This document shows positions 9,951-22,900 of a stretch of 64,000 bases of DNA, piece by piece. The DNA lies in the NCBI GenBank assembly GCA_007449985.2, contig VIIQ02000582.1:186001-250000 (forward strand), read 5' to 3'. The notes beneath the pieces are model-generated. The model was not told the DNA's origin, searched no databases, and saw only the letters and a list, made by a program, of their open reading frames with translations. This DNA is from Desmodesmus armatus (taxonomy: Eukaryota > Chlorophyta > Chlorophyceae > Sphaeropleales > Scenedesmaceae). The stretch's first letter is position 1. Every line of letters starts with the position of its first letter. A program made the position numbers and the translations under genes.

Positions 9951-12900
9951 ACGTCCTGTCAACGGTGATTCTGTGATGCTGTAACACGTTCCAGGACATT
10001 CCAGCGGCACACCCCACCAGCAGCCACCACATGGCATGGCTCATGGTACCCAGTGCATGCCAGGACCTTCAGGTCCGCGCCGTTGAACAAGTGCCAGCAG
10101 TGCTTGTGGCGATCCACAGCTGGGTACAGTGGACGTGGGAGTCCCGGCCCCTATATCTACTCAAAGATTATGTGAAGCCAGTGCCCACCCACCTGTATCG
10201 CTGTACATGAGCTCAATGAGTCGCCGGCTCCAAGCCTTTGCAAGGTCCAGGAACGCCCGACACACCTCCTCAACATCTAGCTCGCTGCGGAAGCCCTCGT
10301 CCAACAGCGTCTGCAGGGTACACAGTACACAAGCGAGCATATGATTGTGGGGTGTCAGGGTGTGCAGTATGGACGCTGGAGGTAGGCATCGCGGGTAGGG
10401 CTGGGCTATACATGGCAGCACAGCTAGCTGCCAGTCAGATCAGGAGCTCCATCATGTGTGTTGGACACGCCAAGAGAAACGCCCCTATTTTTTGACAGCC
10501 GTGGTCACACGTCGTGGACATGCAGTCCACTGCTGGGAGCTGCGGGCCAACGCACACTCTGCCCAAGAAAGCATTAAGCCAACTGCAACAGCACTATAGA
10601 TACCCAGATCCCCACAACATGCGCGCGTGGCAGCGGCTGTGCGAGTTATGCCGGGCACAAGCCACACTTACCTGCACATGCTGCGTGAACTCCAAGCTCT
10701 GGTTGTAGCAGTCAATGCTGTTGTTGACCAACGCGCACACCATCTCAAACCCTATGTCCTGAGGCTTCGGCGCCCCCGGCACTGCTGCTGCTGGGTCTCC
10801 CGCTGCTGCTGCAGCAGCCGCAGGATCTGCAAGGACCTTCTGTGCGGTGACAAAGTCCTGCATCAGCTTGAGGCAGCGGCGGGCCACTGCTAGCAGCACC
10901 TCCCCACGGCTGATCTCCTCAAGGACCAACACCTGCAGGCATTGGTGTTTATTGCAGTTAGTAGCAGTGCCAAAAAATGGAGCCACATGGGTGTGTGATG
11001 CGGCAAGGCTCTCAGTTCTGTATAACCTTCAAGACAAATCCCTGCATCAGCTTGAGGCAGCGGCGGGCCACTGCTAGCAGCAACTCCCCACGGCTGATCT
11101 CCTCCAGGACCAACACCTGCAGGCATTCGATGGTGTTATGGGGTTAGTAGCAGTGCCAAAAATGCAGCCACATGGGTGTGTGCTGCGGCAAGGCTCTCAG
11201 TTCTCTATAACCTTCAAGACAAATCCCTGCATCAGCTTGAGGCAGCGGCGGGCCACTGCTAGCAGCAACTCCCCACGGCTGATCTCCTCCAGGACCAACA
11301 CCTGCAGGCATTCGATGGTGTTATGGGGTTAGTAGCAGTGCCAAAAATGCAGCCACATGGGTGTGTGCTGCGGCAAGGCTCTCAGTTCTCTATAACCTTC
11401 AAGACAAATCCCTGCATCAGCTTGAGGCAGCGGCGGGCCACTGCTAGCAGCAACTCCCCACGGCTGATCTCCTCCAGTACCAACACCTGCATGCATTCAA
11501 TGGTCACCCCGGGTAGTTGGCTAGCGCAGGGAGCAACAATGCAGCCACATGGGTGTGTGCTGAAATGCCTCAAAGTAATCCATTGTCCCTCGATCAGCCC
11601 TGCACTATCCCTGAACTGTTCCTGAGCTGTCACTAGAGAAAGCGCTGTTGTTCGGGACAGGAGCTTGGGGGCAGTGTACCTTGCGTCCACAGCCTTCCAG
11701 CTCTGGAAGCAAGGTACATTGCCCCCAGGTTCCTGTCATGAACAACAGCCCTTTCTTTTGTGACACAGCAGAGCTATTTCTCACACATGCTGCAGGTAGT
11801 GGCAAATGTGCACAAACCACATGAGCTGCTGGTTGCTGGCTAGTGCCAAGGATGAAACGCTGTCCCTCAATCCCTGTGATGAAGTTTTCAGTGCTGTACT
11901 GTGCTGTGCTGTACTTCGCTTTACCGTACCATAATTCACTACAATGGTGCCGACATAAAGCGCACCTGTTCATTCAGCATCCTGAAGAAGTCAATAACAC
12001 CAGGTGTACGCAGGGTGCCATCACCCATCTGCTGGGGCTGCCCAGCTAGGTCCTGCAAGCAAAAACACATGCACATGTAGATCAAACAACGGTGTCAACA
12101 CGCAAGCAACGCACTGTTGGACAGCAAACACCGCTGAACGGGTTGCTTGCAAGCGCAAGGCACGCTTGCGGGGCAGGCATGCTGTTGCCGCAACACTGTG
12201 GCTGTGCTGCCGGGCAGGCCTGGACAAAACACCCCCTAGTTCTTTGGCATGCCGACAGCAGCTGAAGGCGCACACCCACCCTGCACCGTCTCGCTCTCAC
12301 GTCAAACACAAACACAACCCTCACTCTGTCACCACGTGTAGGGAAAGGCACACTTGTGTAGGGCTGCACTGCCGCCGCCACGGCCAGGACAGTGTGTAGC
12401 AGCCCCACGGCAACAGTATGCAAGGTGCCACAAACGCCCCCACACCCCTGCCTCTTCTCACACCTGTGATACGATGGCCTTGTACCACTGCGTCATGGTC
12501 TCGTCCATCCTGTCTGTGTAGCTGTTGAGCAGCAGCGCAAACCCAGGCACGCCCTCAGGGTTTGACGACAGCGGCGCAACTGGCAGCCGCACGAGCTCCT
12601 GCAGGTGCAATGCAAAAGTGATGGTGAAAACAGTACAGTACAGTACAGTACAGTGCAACAACTGTGGGAGGGGATCTCACACCTCAGCATTAGCCAGCGA
12701 GCCAAGGGCTCATGAGAGAAAACAATGCAAGCTGTTGGCTGGCTGGCTGGCTGGGCGGTTGCCGCTTAGGTGGCGGGGCATTCCACAGTGGCGGGAAACT
12801 TTGGCTGCCCTGGCAAACAGCAGACAAGGCATGGCCAATACCTGCTCTGCTTCCCCAAGCTGCCTTTGAACACAATTGTGGGCCTTGAATGGCTCTCAGT

Positions 12901-15900
12901 GCGCATTTTGCCTCCCTGTGATGAAATCTGTAGCGTAACAGCTAGGACGAACACAGCAGCCGCCCCTACTAGTACGGTGCAGCGCTGTCATGATCACGGG
13001 CTCCCAAGCCCTGACCTGTGCAACAACGCTCAGTTTGCAACGAACAAAACGGGCAAAAGAGACAGGAATGTCCTGTGCAGGAGACACACGCACACACACA
13101 GCTGCGAGTGTGCTGAGTGCACCTCTACAGCCAGCCCTCACCTCTTGGACGCCCAGCCCCCTCAGTGTCTGCTGGTAGCCACACACCCACTGCATCAGCC
13201 GCAGCTGCCCTGCAGTCGACAGCTGGGGAGACACCTGACCCACAATGTCCAGCGCCTGCAGCATTAGCATGGACATTCAGCAAACACGTCACTTCACGTC
13301 ATCCGATGCACACACATGTGCATTCACAGGTGTGGACCACCCTGTGACAGCGATGGCAGCAACACATGTGTGTGGCATGAAAACAAACGGGTGCAGCCGA
13401 TGCTGCTAGTGCAGCAGGCTTGCAGGGTGCATGGCTGCGACAAGCAGGACTGACCCTTGTTCCAAGTAAAGGCACCACTTCAAACAAACTCTTCTTCCTA
13501 CCATCATGCACCCCAGCTGCATAGGCCTGGGGGGAGGAAAGGGGTGGTACCAAAGTGGGCTGTCATGCAACTCACCCACCACATGCATGCCGGCAGGGAG
13601 GACCCTTGGCCAATCCCCCACCTGTGCAAACTGTACATGGTACATCTGGAATATGCTGTCAAAGATGTTGTAGTGGGGCGGAAAGCAGGGCGAGACGTAG
13701 TCATAGGCCTTTGCCAGCTCCCCCTCAAGCATGACAAAGCCACCTGCAGTGCAAGCACTCACAGATATCCACCTGTAACAACCGCTCCCCACAAAATGAC
13801 AATGAATCTGGACGAGAGAGACAATGCTTTGCTTAGTGGATCAGCACGACTGTCGAAAGAGAATTTAGTACAAAATTCTGCACGGAACGGCAGGTGTTGG
13901 GGACCTACTGCAACTTGTGGCCCACACAGTTGGTTCAGCCAGGCGGTGTGGCTGGCACTGCATATTCAGAGAGCAACTAACAGCCAGGCGGTGTGGCTGG
14001 CACTGCATATTTAGTGAGCAACTAACTGGTTGAACCCTGAAGTGCTGTACCCACCCAGGAGGGTCTCCAGCCATCGCTCCTCATCAAAGGTGGCCTCCTC
14101 ACGGATCTTCAACAGTACCACAGCACAGCAAAAGCAGCAGGAACACAGGGCACATGACAGCAAAGCATAGCACAGCACAGCGTAGAAGGAAGGCAGGGAG
14201 CATGGTAGGGTGAGTACAGTACAGCAGGGGACAGCACGGCGCAGCACATTGGAGTGCAGCCAGCAGGCAGGGGCAGAGCCTGGGCCTGAAGTAAATTTTG
14301 GGTTACCGATGCTTGGCACTCTTGGGTCCTACAGGGCGGGGCTTTTGCCCTTGTTTCAGGTTTATGAACATCACTGGCAAGCATCTCACAAGGTAGTGCT
14401 GGACTAGCAGTGTTGCCCACTCGCAACATGTATATCTTGCAGGAAAACCCATGATCAAGCCGCCAGCCGCACCTGCATGACTGCCAGCTCAGCGTCACTG
14501 ACTAACTTGGGATTAAGGGTTACTAAACCTATACCCTCAACCCACGATCAAGCCGCAAGACGCACCTGCATGACTGCCAGCTCAGCGTCACTGACGCCAG
14601 GCAGTGGCCGCCCATGCTGGTCCACCCGCTCAACGTCTGTCAGCGCCCCCAGGTAGTCCCGCACCTCACGCAGCACAATGTTGCCCTCCTGGTCATACTT
14701 CACCTGATGATGCAGACACAGTGAACATCACAGTGCAAGTTTTGGTCAAAGCAAAAGTTCGACGCCGGACATCAATGCTGACATTGTCCAACACTGCCAG
14801 GAGGGGAACTACCCCTAGTAGGCCTGTGTAGTGCAGTGCCTTTGAAGTGTAGTGCCTAGTAGGCAGCTGGAAAGTTTGAAGCCTGGCCAGACTAGGCCTT
14901 CTAGCCAGCTGCTGTACTGAAGGACGCCCATTGAGTGGCACGTCCCTCCCCGCCACATGGTGTGGGGTTCAGTACTGCCAGTACAGCATGTCATGTTGTC
15001 CCACAGGCACTAGGTTGAAATGTTAGGGAAGCAGTGAATGTGTGTAGTGACAAGACCCACAGCACATGGAGTGGGGGCGTTCACTTGACAGGATGCTGGC
15101 AGCAGCGCAATCTTTGCTTCAAGCCAGCCAACAGGCTGGATGTTTTATCATTACTACCCTGCCACCGCACACACTAAGGTGACAGCCCAGGCGTGCATGC
15201 GCAGCTGCAGCTCATTGCACTGTAACACTACAGGCACACCACCACCCAGCCCTGTCCACCCGCATGACACACAACATCAGACAAGCCCCACTCACCGAAG
15301 CGTTTGGTTGGCCATGGTGTGTGCAGAGCGCCAGCAGTGGTGCAAAGCGTGCAGCAACTCCTGCCTCCATCTCCAGCATCAGCCTCTCCTTCCAATGCCT
15401 TGGGCGGACATAGCTGGCTTTGGTGGTGATGTAGTGGTGGTCCATCTGTGAGAGTAGGCACAGGGGAGTGTGGGGAGAATGAAAAGGAGTAGGAGGGCAG
15501 CGGGACAATAAGGAAGACACACCACAACCAAACTTGATCACTGCAGTGCCAGGCATCCGATGCGGAACTTGAAGTTTTGGTCTGGTTGTCTCTTGCATGA
15601 GTTGCGCTAGGGCAGGCGCAGCGCTGTGCAGCCTGACAACCGTATCTCCCTCCGCACTGAGGAGTACTTGCGGCAAGTGTGTGGTGACAGCCGTGCCACA
15701 TTACTAAGCTTAGTGCAGCAGTTCTCTTCCCAACATACTATGTAGTACATGTTGTTGACGAAGCAATGCTTGACGAGGATCTCATGCCAGCAACTTGCCT
15801 GCTCCTGCATCTCTACAATGCGGGCAATGTCCACCAATGTCTTGGGTGCCTGCTGGGCCAGGGCGTGGTAGTTGCGAGCCAGGACCCACAGCCGCCGCTC

Positions 15901-18434
15901 AAACACGATCATGGTCTCGCCGACCTGTGAGGCAGCAAAGCATGTTGTGCGGTGCTTGTTTATCTGAGTGCAAATTTGCCTATAGGATCTGAAAGCGTGC
16001 CCTTGATGTGCACAGTGCAGGCACGTGTGCACTTGCAGTACGACAACAGCAGTACTGACAGTACTTGACAACTGTTTTTGAAGACTGGCTCATCACAATG
16101 TGCAAGTAGCAGCAGGCGCAACCACTTTGGACTCCTCCTGCAGTGCTAACTCTAGTATTTCTTGCCAGAAGCCGGCAATGGTTGGCTGGCACGATCGTTG
16201 TGCCAGCATGTGGAATGCTGGTTGCACATGCATGCTGTAGCACATGGTGTCTTGTGGCCTTGAAGCATGTCACCAGCAGTCAGCCTGCTACCCAGTTGCA
16301 CACCTGTGTGAGGTATGCTGACAGCTCCCCAAGGTCGCTGCTCTTCTTGGCATTCCTGCAGTGCAATGCATACACAGGCTGTCTCTCAGGCACAATGCAT
16401 GGTGGTCTTGATTTTTGAATCTTGGAGTTGTGGGTGTCCAGTCTGAAAACTAGTGCATGGCTGGGTTAAGTGGCGGTGACATAGAATGCTTGTTTGGTTT
16501 GGCTGGACGTGCAGGTGGCGATGTCGATCAAGGTCACACGCCACAAGGTCAAACACATACATGTCAATTGGGCAGGATCCCTGCCCAATTGACATCTGGG
16601 ACACTGGTCAAGGGTCCACCCACCTGCGCCAGGCCTCCTTGATGTTGTTTGCGGTCCCCTCCAGCACTGTCAGGCCCTCAAAGGATGCCACCAGGCCAGA
16701 GTCCCCAGCAGCCAGCAGGGAGTTGACAGCCTCAGCACGCATGGGCAGGTCGATGATGTCACCCAGCTCCTCCAACACCTGACAGCACAGCATGTGCAGG
16801 AGCACAGCGGGTGCGGAGGCTTAGCCCGTGAAAATGCAGAAAGCAGATGGATATGCATGCCGACTGCCAGGGACCTTGCTGCGGCATACAGGGACCGCAT
16901 CCACGGACATGCAGCACAGAGATGACTCAAGCAGCTTGCCATTCGTGCTGATACAGGAGCATCTGGCACGCCAAAGCCGTGCGACGCAAGGGAGCCAGGG
17001 CCTCATGGGGGATGGCTGTGCATGCCTTTAAAACCCTGGCAGGCGGTCCCAAGCTCACCTGTGACACATTCCTGTGTGCATGGCTGAGGGCCCTGATCTT
17101 GTCATGGTTCTCTACCAATGTGGTGCACTCGCCACACAGCCTGTTGACACAGCACGGCACACAGGGCGCACCGTCAGGCACAGCATGGGGCAGCAGCACA
17201 CAGCTTTGATCCAACAAATCAGGCTTGACAATCTACAGCCACCTGCTGGTGTCAACAGAGCCATCTGCAATGTGTTCCAATGCACCAATGACAGGTCACT
17301 GCACTGGTCTGCCCCTCTTCCAAAGTGCTTGCCTGCTGTCAACCTCCAGCCGCTTACAGCAGTGCTGTTCCGTTGTATGTCAGGCTGTCAGATACCAGCC
17401 TGGGGTGACAGCCTGAGCCGGGAGTGACAGCCTGACTCAAATATGCAACTGCTGTTCCTAATCAAAACCGTCCACACAGCCTGTCAAAGTCACTCACTCA
17501 TCAATGCGCTCGATGCACAGCCTCAGCTTGGCAATGTGCCTGCAAACAAACAGATTATGTGTCAGTCACCACGCTGGCCAGTGCGCTCATAGGCAACCAG
17601 GTCAATGTTATGCGCAATTGCTGCAGGTGTGGCACCATGCAGTATGCCTGTGCCTTCCCTGCAGTTGCATGTAGCTGCTCACTGCATTGCTGGCGTGACT
17701 CCGCTCGTGCTGCAGTTTGACTGGCTTGGCAAATGCGGAGCCGTTGGGCCTGGCTGTAGTAACAGTCACTCCATGCCGACACACCTGTGTGACTTGTCCA
17801 GCAGTTGCATGCCATACCGCATGGCCTCCACCTGTGCTGTGGCGCTGCTGTTGAGGGCGGTGCGGGCACTGCTGAGCTTGCTGGCAACCTGTATGGTGTA
17901 GCAATGCGCGTACCACTAATCAAAATACAGGGCCATAGTCTGTGGGCCACAGGCCTACCACATTCGGCATCACTTGGGGTCCTGTCAACTGCAGTGCTTT
18001 CAGGGCATCAAAAGAAGGCTTCATCAGGAGCTCCTGTTGTGTCCCGTTGCGTCCGCACAAAGTCCTACCATAACACCCACGCCCACTGCGACCTTTTTTT
18101 GAAACACATCTGCCAGAGCCACCCACACACCTCTGCTCTGTACTGCTCCAGCCTACCCAAGTCCTCTGGAGAGGACAGCAGGCGGCACACATCTGCAATG
18201 CCCTGCTCCTTTGCTTCTAGAGCCTGCATTAACAGCCAACCCACAGCATCAGTAACCCCCATCCCCCATGAGAAGCAGCAGCAAGGCAGGCTTCCAGTTT
18301 GAGCAGGACATCTCAGGCGCGAGAGTAAGCCGCACCTGCTGTCCAGTGTCTACATGGGCGCCGCCAGAGCTGGGCAAGGCTGCAAGTCGGTGCTGGTCCT
18401 GGTACATGATGGTTACACCAGGCACCGCCAGCAT
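8287..18434 (-). CDS. SEC6: Exocyst complex subunit SEC6 (EXOC3)
   Basis: Tethers secretory vesicles to the plasma membrane as part of the exocyst. Exons: 18434-18336, 18223-18131, 17888-17785, 17539-17498, 17140-17059, 16778-16624, 16355-16304, 15924-15799, 15445-15296, 14703-14566, 14106-14055, 13743-13622, 13255-13142, 12598-12464, 12052-11966, 10932-10672, 10310-10193, 9908-9822, 9617-9394, 8987-8809, 8458-8287. They sum to 864 codons in one frame. Family-like blocks are LVENHDKIRALSHAHRNVSQ (~120-140), PKTLVDIARIVEMQEQ (~236-251), CFPPHYNIFDS (~383) and the C-terminal FFERYVALDKLVKRV block. The protein is longer than the usual ~750 residues, partly from a Pro/Ala loop near 550. The 15799 exon appears to use a GC donor. 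Start chosen as ATG 18434; a second in-frame Met lies nine codons on. Exons 14055 and 16304 are the least certain. Confidence 0.9.
10858..11515. repeat. 185-bp tandem array of a SEC6 exon edge
   Basis: Four units spaced 184-185 bp (CTGCATCAGCTTGAGG at 10858, 11042, 11227, 11412). The first belongs to the real exon 10672-10932. The other three lie in the upstream intron. Each keeps the acceptor (CCTGCAG) and 90 nt open in the SEC6 frame (30 codons), followed by a possible AAG/GTTATA donor. The extra copies carry a Val-to-Leu change in the conserved block. Confidence 0.9.
11626..11769. repeat. Long imperfect hairpin in a SEC6 intron
   Basis: The left arm (11626-11684) pairs with the right arm (11709-11769) over about 50-60 positions with few mismatches, and an inner stem CTTCCAG/CTGGAAG closes it. 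It could be a decayed foldback transposon or a small-RNA precursor. Sequence alone does not decide. Confidence 0.75.
13936..14025. repeat. Two tandem 45-bp units in a SEC6 intron
   Basis: CAGCCAGGCGGTGTGGCTGG begins at 13936 and again at 13981, and the units differ by a few bases. Intronic, no coding sign. Confidence 0.85.
14449..14597. repeat. Duplicated 3' edge of SEC6 exon 14566-14703
   Basis: 14449-14502 repeats 14545-14597, covering the last ~32 coding bases of the exon, its donor and some intron. The decoy keeps a GTGCGG donor, so a cryptic 5' splice site lies ~97 bases downstream in the transcript. Confidence 0.85.
16561..16595. repeat. Perfect 16-bp inverted repeat, 3-base loop
   Basis: ATGTCAATTGGGCAGG and its exact complement flank ATC, within the SEC6 intron between exons 16624-16778 and 16304-16355. 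It is a strong hairpin in both strands and has no run of T after it. Confidence 0.9.
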
Positions 18435-18943
18435 GTATCATGGGCCATCACAGCAGACCCCCCCCTGTGCTGCTGTCGCGGTGTGGTTCGGCACTCTCCG
18501 TGTTGCTGCTGCTCCTGCTGCTACTTGTTGTTGTTTATAGTAAAAGGCATGCGCATATGTAGTTGCTTGTTGGTTGCTTGATACTGTCAATCCACCACTT
18601 GAAACAGAGTTGATCCAGATCAGGTGATACTTGCTACGCGCGTGTTGAGACAGCAGCAGCACCATCAATATCTCTGCTGGTCGTTTTGAATAGATCACAG
18701 GGTACCCTTTCCAAAGATTCTGGGTCCAGCTCCAGTCCAGGGTGCCGAGCAAGCGCACTTGCACTTGCAAGGAAACGGCATGGTTGCAACAGGCACAGAG
18801 CACCCAACAGACCACCACTTTGACACATGACACATAATAATGACCGAACGAGTCGTCTCTTGACAGGACAGGGCTGACTCTTGACAAGCACAAGAAAATT
18901 ATTCAATCGTGGCATTTGCATCGTGGATCGTCGTGAAGCAACC
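18435..18943. promoter_or_regulatory. Shared divergent promoter region, SEC6 / methyltransferase
   Basis: 508 bases between two opposite start codons. Both 5' UTRs and promoters must lie here unless 5' introns exist. I see no clear TATA box. Confidence 0.5.
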
Positions 18944-19903
18944 ATGACTGTACTAGCTCCAAAGAATCTTGACAAGCGGTCAATTCGCAGGCTGAAGGCC
19001 GTTCCCTCGGCCCCATGCCTTAACTTGAGCACCGACAGCTGCAGTTTGCCAAGCTGCAGCATGCCAAGCACCGGCAGCTGCCAGTATGCCAAGCTGCTGA
19101 GGCAGATGGATGCCAGCATCAGGTGTATAGTGTCCCTAGGCAGACCCTCAGGCTGTGGGATGCCTGGCTCTGTTGCTGCTGGCCCCCTGTCGCAGCTGCT
19201 GGAGGCAGCAGCAGCATACATGAAGGACGTCCGTGCCTGGAGCTTCGTGGACCTGGGAGCAGGTGCAGGACGCATGCTGCTGGCAGCAAAGCTGTGCCCC
19301 ATGCGGCCTCAGAGCTGTGCTGGGATCGAGCTCTGTGATTTGACCCAGACATTTGAGGGCTGCAAGGCACGCATGCTGAAGAAGGGTCTCCTGCAGCCCT
19401 CTGAAGCACTCTCCTGCAAGCTGCACGTTGGAGATGCCATGCAGTTCAGCACAACAGCAGCGCTACTAGGCCCAGCAGCAGCTGGGCCAGCCATGGTCAG
19501 CATGATAGATGAGGGCATGCCGCTGTCTGTCCGGGAGCACATGTACAGCAGTGTGGCACGAGACCCCCAGGTCCAAGTGGTGGTCACAGTCAACTACAAG
19601 TCCCGTGCAGGCCACCTGCCGTCAGTGCTCACGCAGGCAGGGTTTACATTAATTCAGGAGATGCCCGCACCACTCATGGGTGGCAAGTGCAGCACAGCAG
19701 GGCGCATCTTTGTGCGCGCACAGTCTCAGCACCAGCAGCGTCGTCAGTCGCAGTTGACAGTGCTGCAGGTGCAGGAACAGCAACCAGCAGGAGTCATACA
19801 GCAGCAGCAGCAGCAGCAGGCAGGCCAAGTGCTTGGCACGCCAGTGCAGCGCCGCCAGCGGTCTTCTGCACGGCAAGCATCAGGCAGGTGGAAGGGGTTG
19901 TAG
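18944..19903 (+). CDS. SAM-dependent methyltransferase, DOT1-like fold
   Basis: A single frame of 319 residues from ATG 18944 (an upstream in-frame TTG at 18881 is less likely). Motif I is FVDLGAGAGR (~101-110), followed after the spacing typical of class I enzymes by GIELC (~127), which should hold the acidic residue for the SAM ribose. The DLGxGxGR...GIE pattern resembles DOT1 histone H3 lysine methyltransferases, but the DOT1 substrate segments are not evident, so the substrate is unknown. A Gln-rich tail (~270-300) and a basic C-terminus could help nuclear or DNA contact. It has no introns, unlike every multi-exon neighbour, which could mean an old retrocopy. Confidence 0.7.
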   Translation: MTVLAPKNLDKRSIRRLKAVPSAPCLNLSTDSCSLPSCSMPSTGSCQYAKLLRQMDASIRCIVSLGRPSGCGMPGSVAAGPLSQLLEAAAAYMKDVRAWSFVDLGAGAGRMLLAAKLCPMRPQSCAGIELCDLTQTFEGCKARMLKKGLLQPSEALSCKLHVGDAMQFSTTAALLGPAAAGPAMVSMIDEGMPLSVREHMYSSVARDPQVQVVVTVNYKSRAGHLPSVLTQAGFTLIQEMPAPLMGGKCSTAGRIFVRAQSQHQQRRQSQLTVLQVQEQQPAGVIQQQQQQQAGQVLGTPVQRRQRSSARQASGRWKGL

Positions 19904-22900
19904 CGTGATGTACTGGGCTGCTGGTTGCCTCCTTTCACGCACTTTACCAGACCCTCGCACAACTAAACGGGGCACTCTGTGATGTGAGCATCTGCCATCT
20001 CAGCCGTTGGTTGTGCACTCGAGCTAGTGGTTTGGCCTGTGCTGTGCCCGACATGTCATGCTACAGCATGAGCTCAAGAGCTGGGGCCACAGCGGCGCCT
20101 GGTATGCATTGCACTGCAAAGTGGTGGGGTTGTCAGCAGCCGCCTGCTCCCTGATGCTGCCGGGCAGCTGTGTTGTGATTGCGTCCCTGCTGCCTGTCTA
20201 GACAGGGCGGCCCTGCTGCGCCAAGCTGTTGTGCAAAGTATGCCGTGATGCAGCCGCAGCCGGCCCATGCTTTAGGGCACACAGAACCCTGGCAGCACTT
20301 TCTGAATGTGTCTGGTGGGGCCAATGGCACCAGGGCAGAAGTGTGTCTGCACTGACGGCCTCAGTTGAGCTGCTCCTGGTTGACCTTGGTTTGACAGGCA
20401 GTTTTTGCCATGTGCTTTGTTACAGTTACAGTAATTGGCTGCCAGCAGCGGGCACTGTAGCCTGCCGTGTGTGGCAATTGCGCCTGTTGGGGATCGGCGA
20501 CCTGTGGGACCTCAGCAACTGTGTAGAAAGCCGCCAGTGGGGCCTCTAGATTGGTTGCAATTCCCTTTGTGTGTGCCTGCGCTGCATGTTGCCCCAACTT
20601 GCTGTGGCTACATACTATCATTGTCTCAGATGAGCTCGCATTACTAGCTCACAGGTGCTGTGCATACTGGTACTATTGTGACCAGCCTGTGCTGCTTCCT
20701 GCGGCTCTGGGTGACTGATCGATTGTCACAGTCATCGCCAATGTCGGACATGGGAGCTCAAGCACGTAAACATGCCATACAGTGTGTGCAGTTGGCAACC
20801 ACCACTCAAGTGGCCATTCCTTTGCTATGAGGTGAAATGCCGGCATGCATTAATCGCAGATTGCAAACAGTTTCAAGCACAGCAAGCCCAGAGGTGGGGT
20901 GCAAGCCTGTACATGTACCAGTTACCACACCAGCTGACGCCCACATTAGCTACACCATCCAGACGCACCAGTGTGCTGTTAGCACAGCACACGGGCCATT
21001 GAAACAGCCAGCACACACTAGAGGCTAGTAAGCGTGGCTGATCGGCACACAGAAGCTGACACTCAAACATACTAAATAGGTTCATCCAAGTTCTCTATGT
21101 TGTCACCGTCAGCTCACCGTCAGCTGCAGATTTAGGCCATGGCACAAGGCCTGATATCATGTGTCCTTGCGGCAACCCAACGCCCCTAGTGTGCACTCCC
21201 TTCTCAGGCACAACAAGAACAGTCAAGTTGACGCCAGCAACCCGCAGCCAAGTGGGCTGCCTTGCACGCCTCTGGGTGAGCAAGGCCAAAACAGGAGGGA
21301 GTTGCTGCAGAAACGCACGATCAACACAGTTCGACCAAAGCCTTTGCAGCCACATCAGGAACCAGCACAGCCTGACCACCAGGTTTAACGTGCAAGGTGC
21401 ATGGGGGGCATTTCCTTAAACCAGCCAACAGACCATCCAGCAAAAATGCATTGCAACAGGGCATACACTTTGATGGTGGAGAGCATATGCTGAGGCAGGG
21501 AGACGATGGAGAGGTTGGGTGGAAGCAAATGAATCCCCCTTACTACCGCAAGGCTTCCACAACAAAGGTGCGATCATCTCAGACACCTTTGCATGGGGCC
21601 CAGCGCACATGCACCCAACACTCAACCGGGCAGCGCAACCAGTGCTAACTTAGGGCAGTCCCCTTGCCAAAGAACATAAAGGAATGTTGAAACACAAGCT
21701 GGAGCCTGATGCTGCACACACTGTGGGGCACATCCACCAGCATACAAGCTCACACAGGATGCAAAGCAGGCAAAAATCTGCCGCAAACATCTGCACACAC
21801 CGTTGAGAATGTATTCTCACAGTGCCAGCCCTGGCCGGCACTGACCTGTCCAAGGTTTGCTTGGCAGATGGGCTAGCCATGCAAAGGCTCCCAGGCACAC
21901 CCGTCACATTGTTATCAGGGTGTGTCATAGGAAGCCTTATGTGAAAAAGCACAACAGATCGCCTGCTGGGCGGAACAGTGCCCAGCCAAAACACATCCGC
22001 ACAAGCTGCATCTCCACTGCCGACTGCACTATGATGAGCAGGGCCCATCCACCGTATCAGCAGCAGCCCTAACCTGCTGTTGCGACACACTCGATAATAA
22101 CTGACATCGCACACACAGAGCGCCACGCAGTAGTGTGCTACCGGACAGCACAGTGGTGCCGAGCAGTCAGCATCCGTAATGCAGGTACAACATGCAGGAT
22201 GGTACAACTAGCATCTTGACTGAGGCATGGCTGTAGCAGGTGCACACCAGCCTAAGGGTGCAGCAGGCGAACAGAAACTGTGTAGGTGAGCGTCAAACTG
22301 CACGAAGACCACAAGATGTGTGCAACCAACTGCGTCCAGACCAAAACATGCCAAAGCTACCAGCGCATGCCCATTTAAATCAGCACGATAAATCAATTGC
22401 TGACACATCCTGTTGCCGCCATCATGGCTTGCTCAGGCATACCAGCCCTGCATCTGCTAGGCAGCAACATAGCTTTGTTTGCAACCTCTCCAGGATGCAA
22501 CTATCACACCTGCTGTCAGCACACAGCACCATCCCTGCTCAGCACAGGAACAATGACGTCACTAGGACACACGGATTGTTGGTGTGCAAGCCTTGCATGC
22601 AAGCATAGCAAGACTAGCAGCACTCGTGCAAGCATCGCACATGTGCTGTGCGAAGCTTGCAATGTGTAGGGCAGTGTAAATCCAACAACAAATCAGATCC
22701 ATGAAGCTCCACAGTCACCACACACCACACCACTTGACCCCCTACTAGGCCTGAATCAGGTAGGGCCCCCACTACGACCGTTGTGTGGTGCTGCTTCAAA
22801 GCTTCAGTATGTCTTGGGGACACATTAGTCACTGAACACCAAATCATCTAGTAAATGAAAGGAAAACAAGCCGCCAAGGCAAAACGCATGTCCCAAGTAC

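Noticed and set aside
18634..19302. Minus-strand frame of 222 codons
   Set aside because: Antisense to the methyltransferase and its promoter; no conserved pattern.
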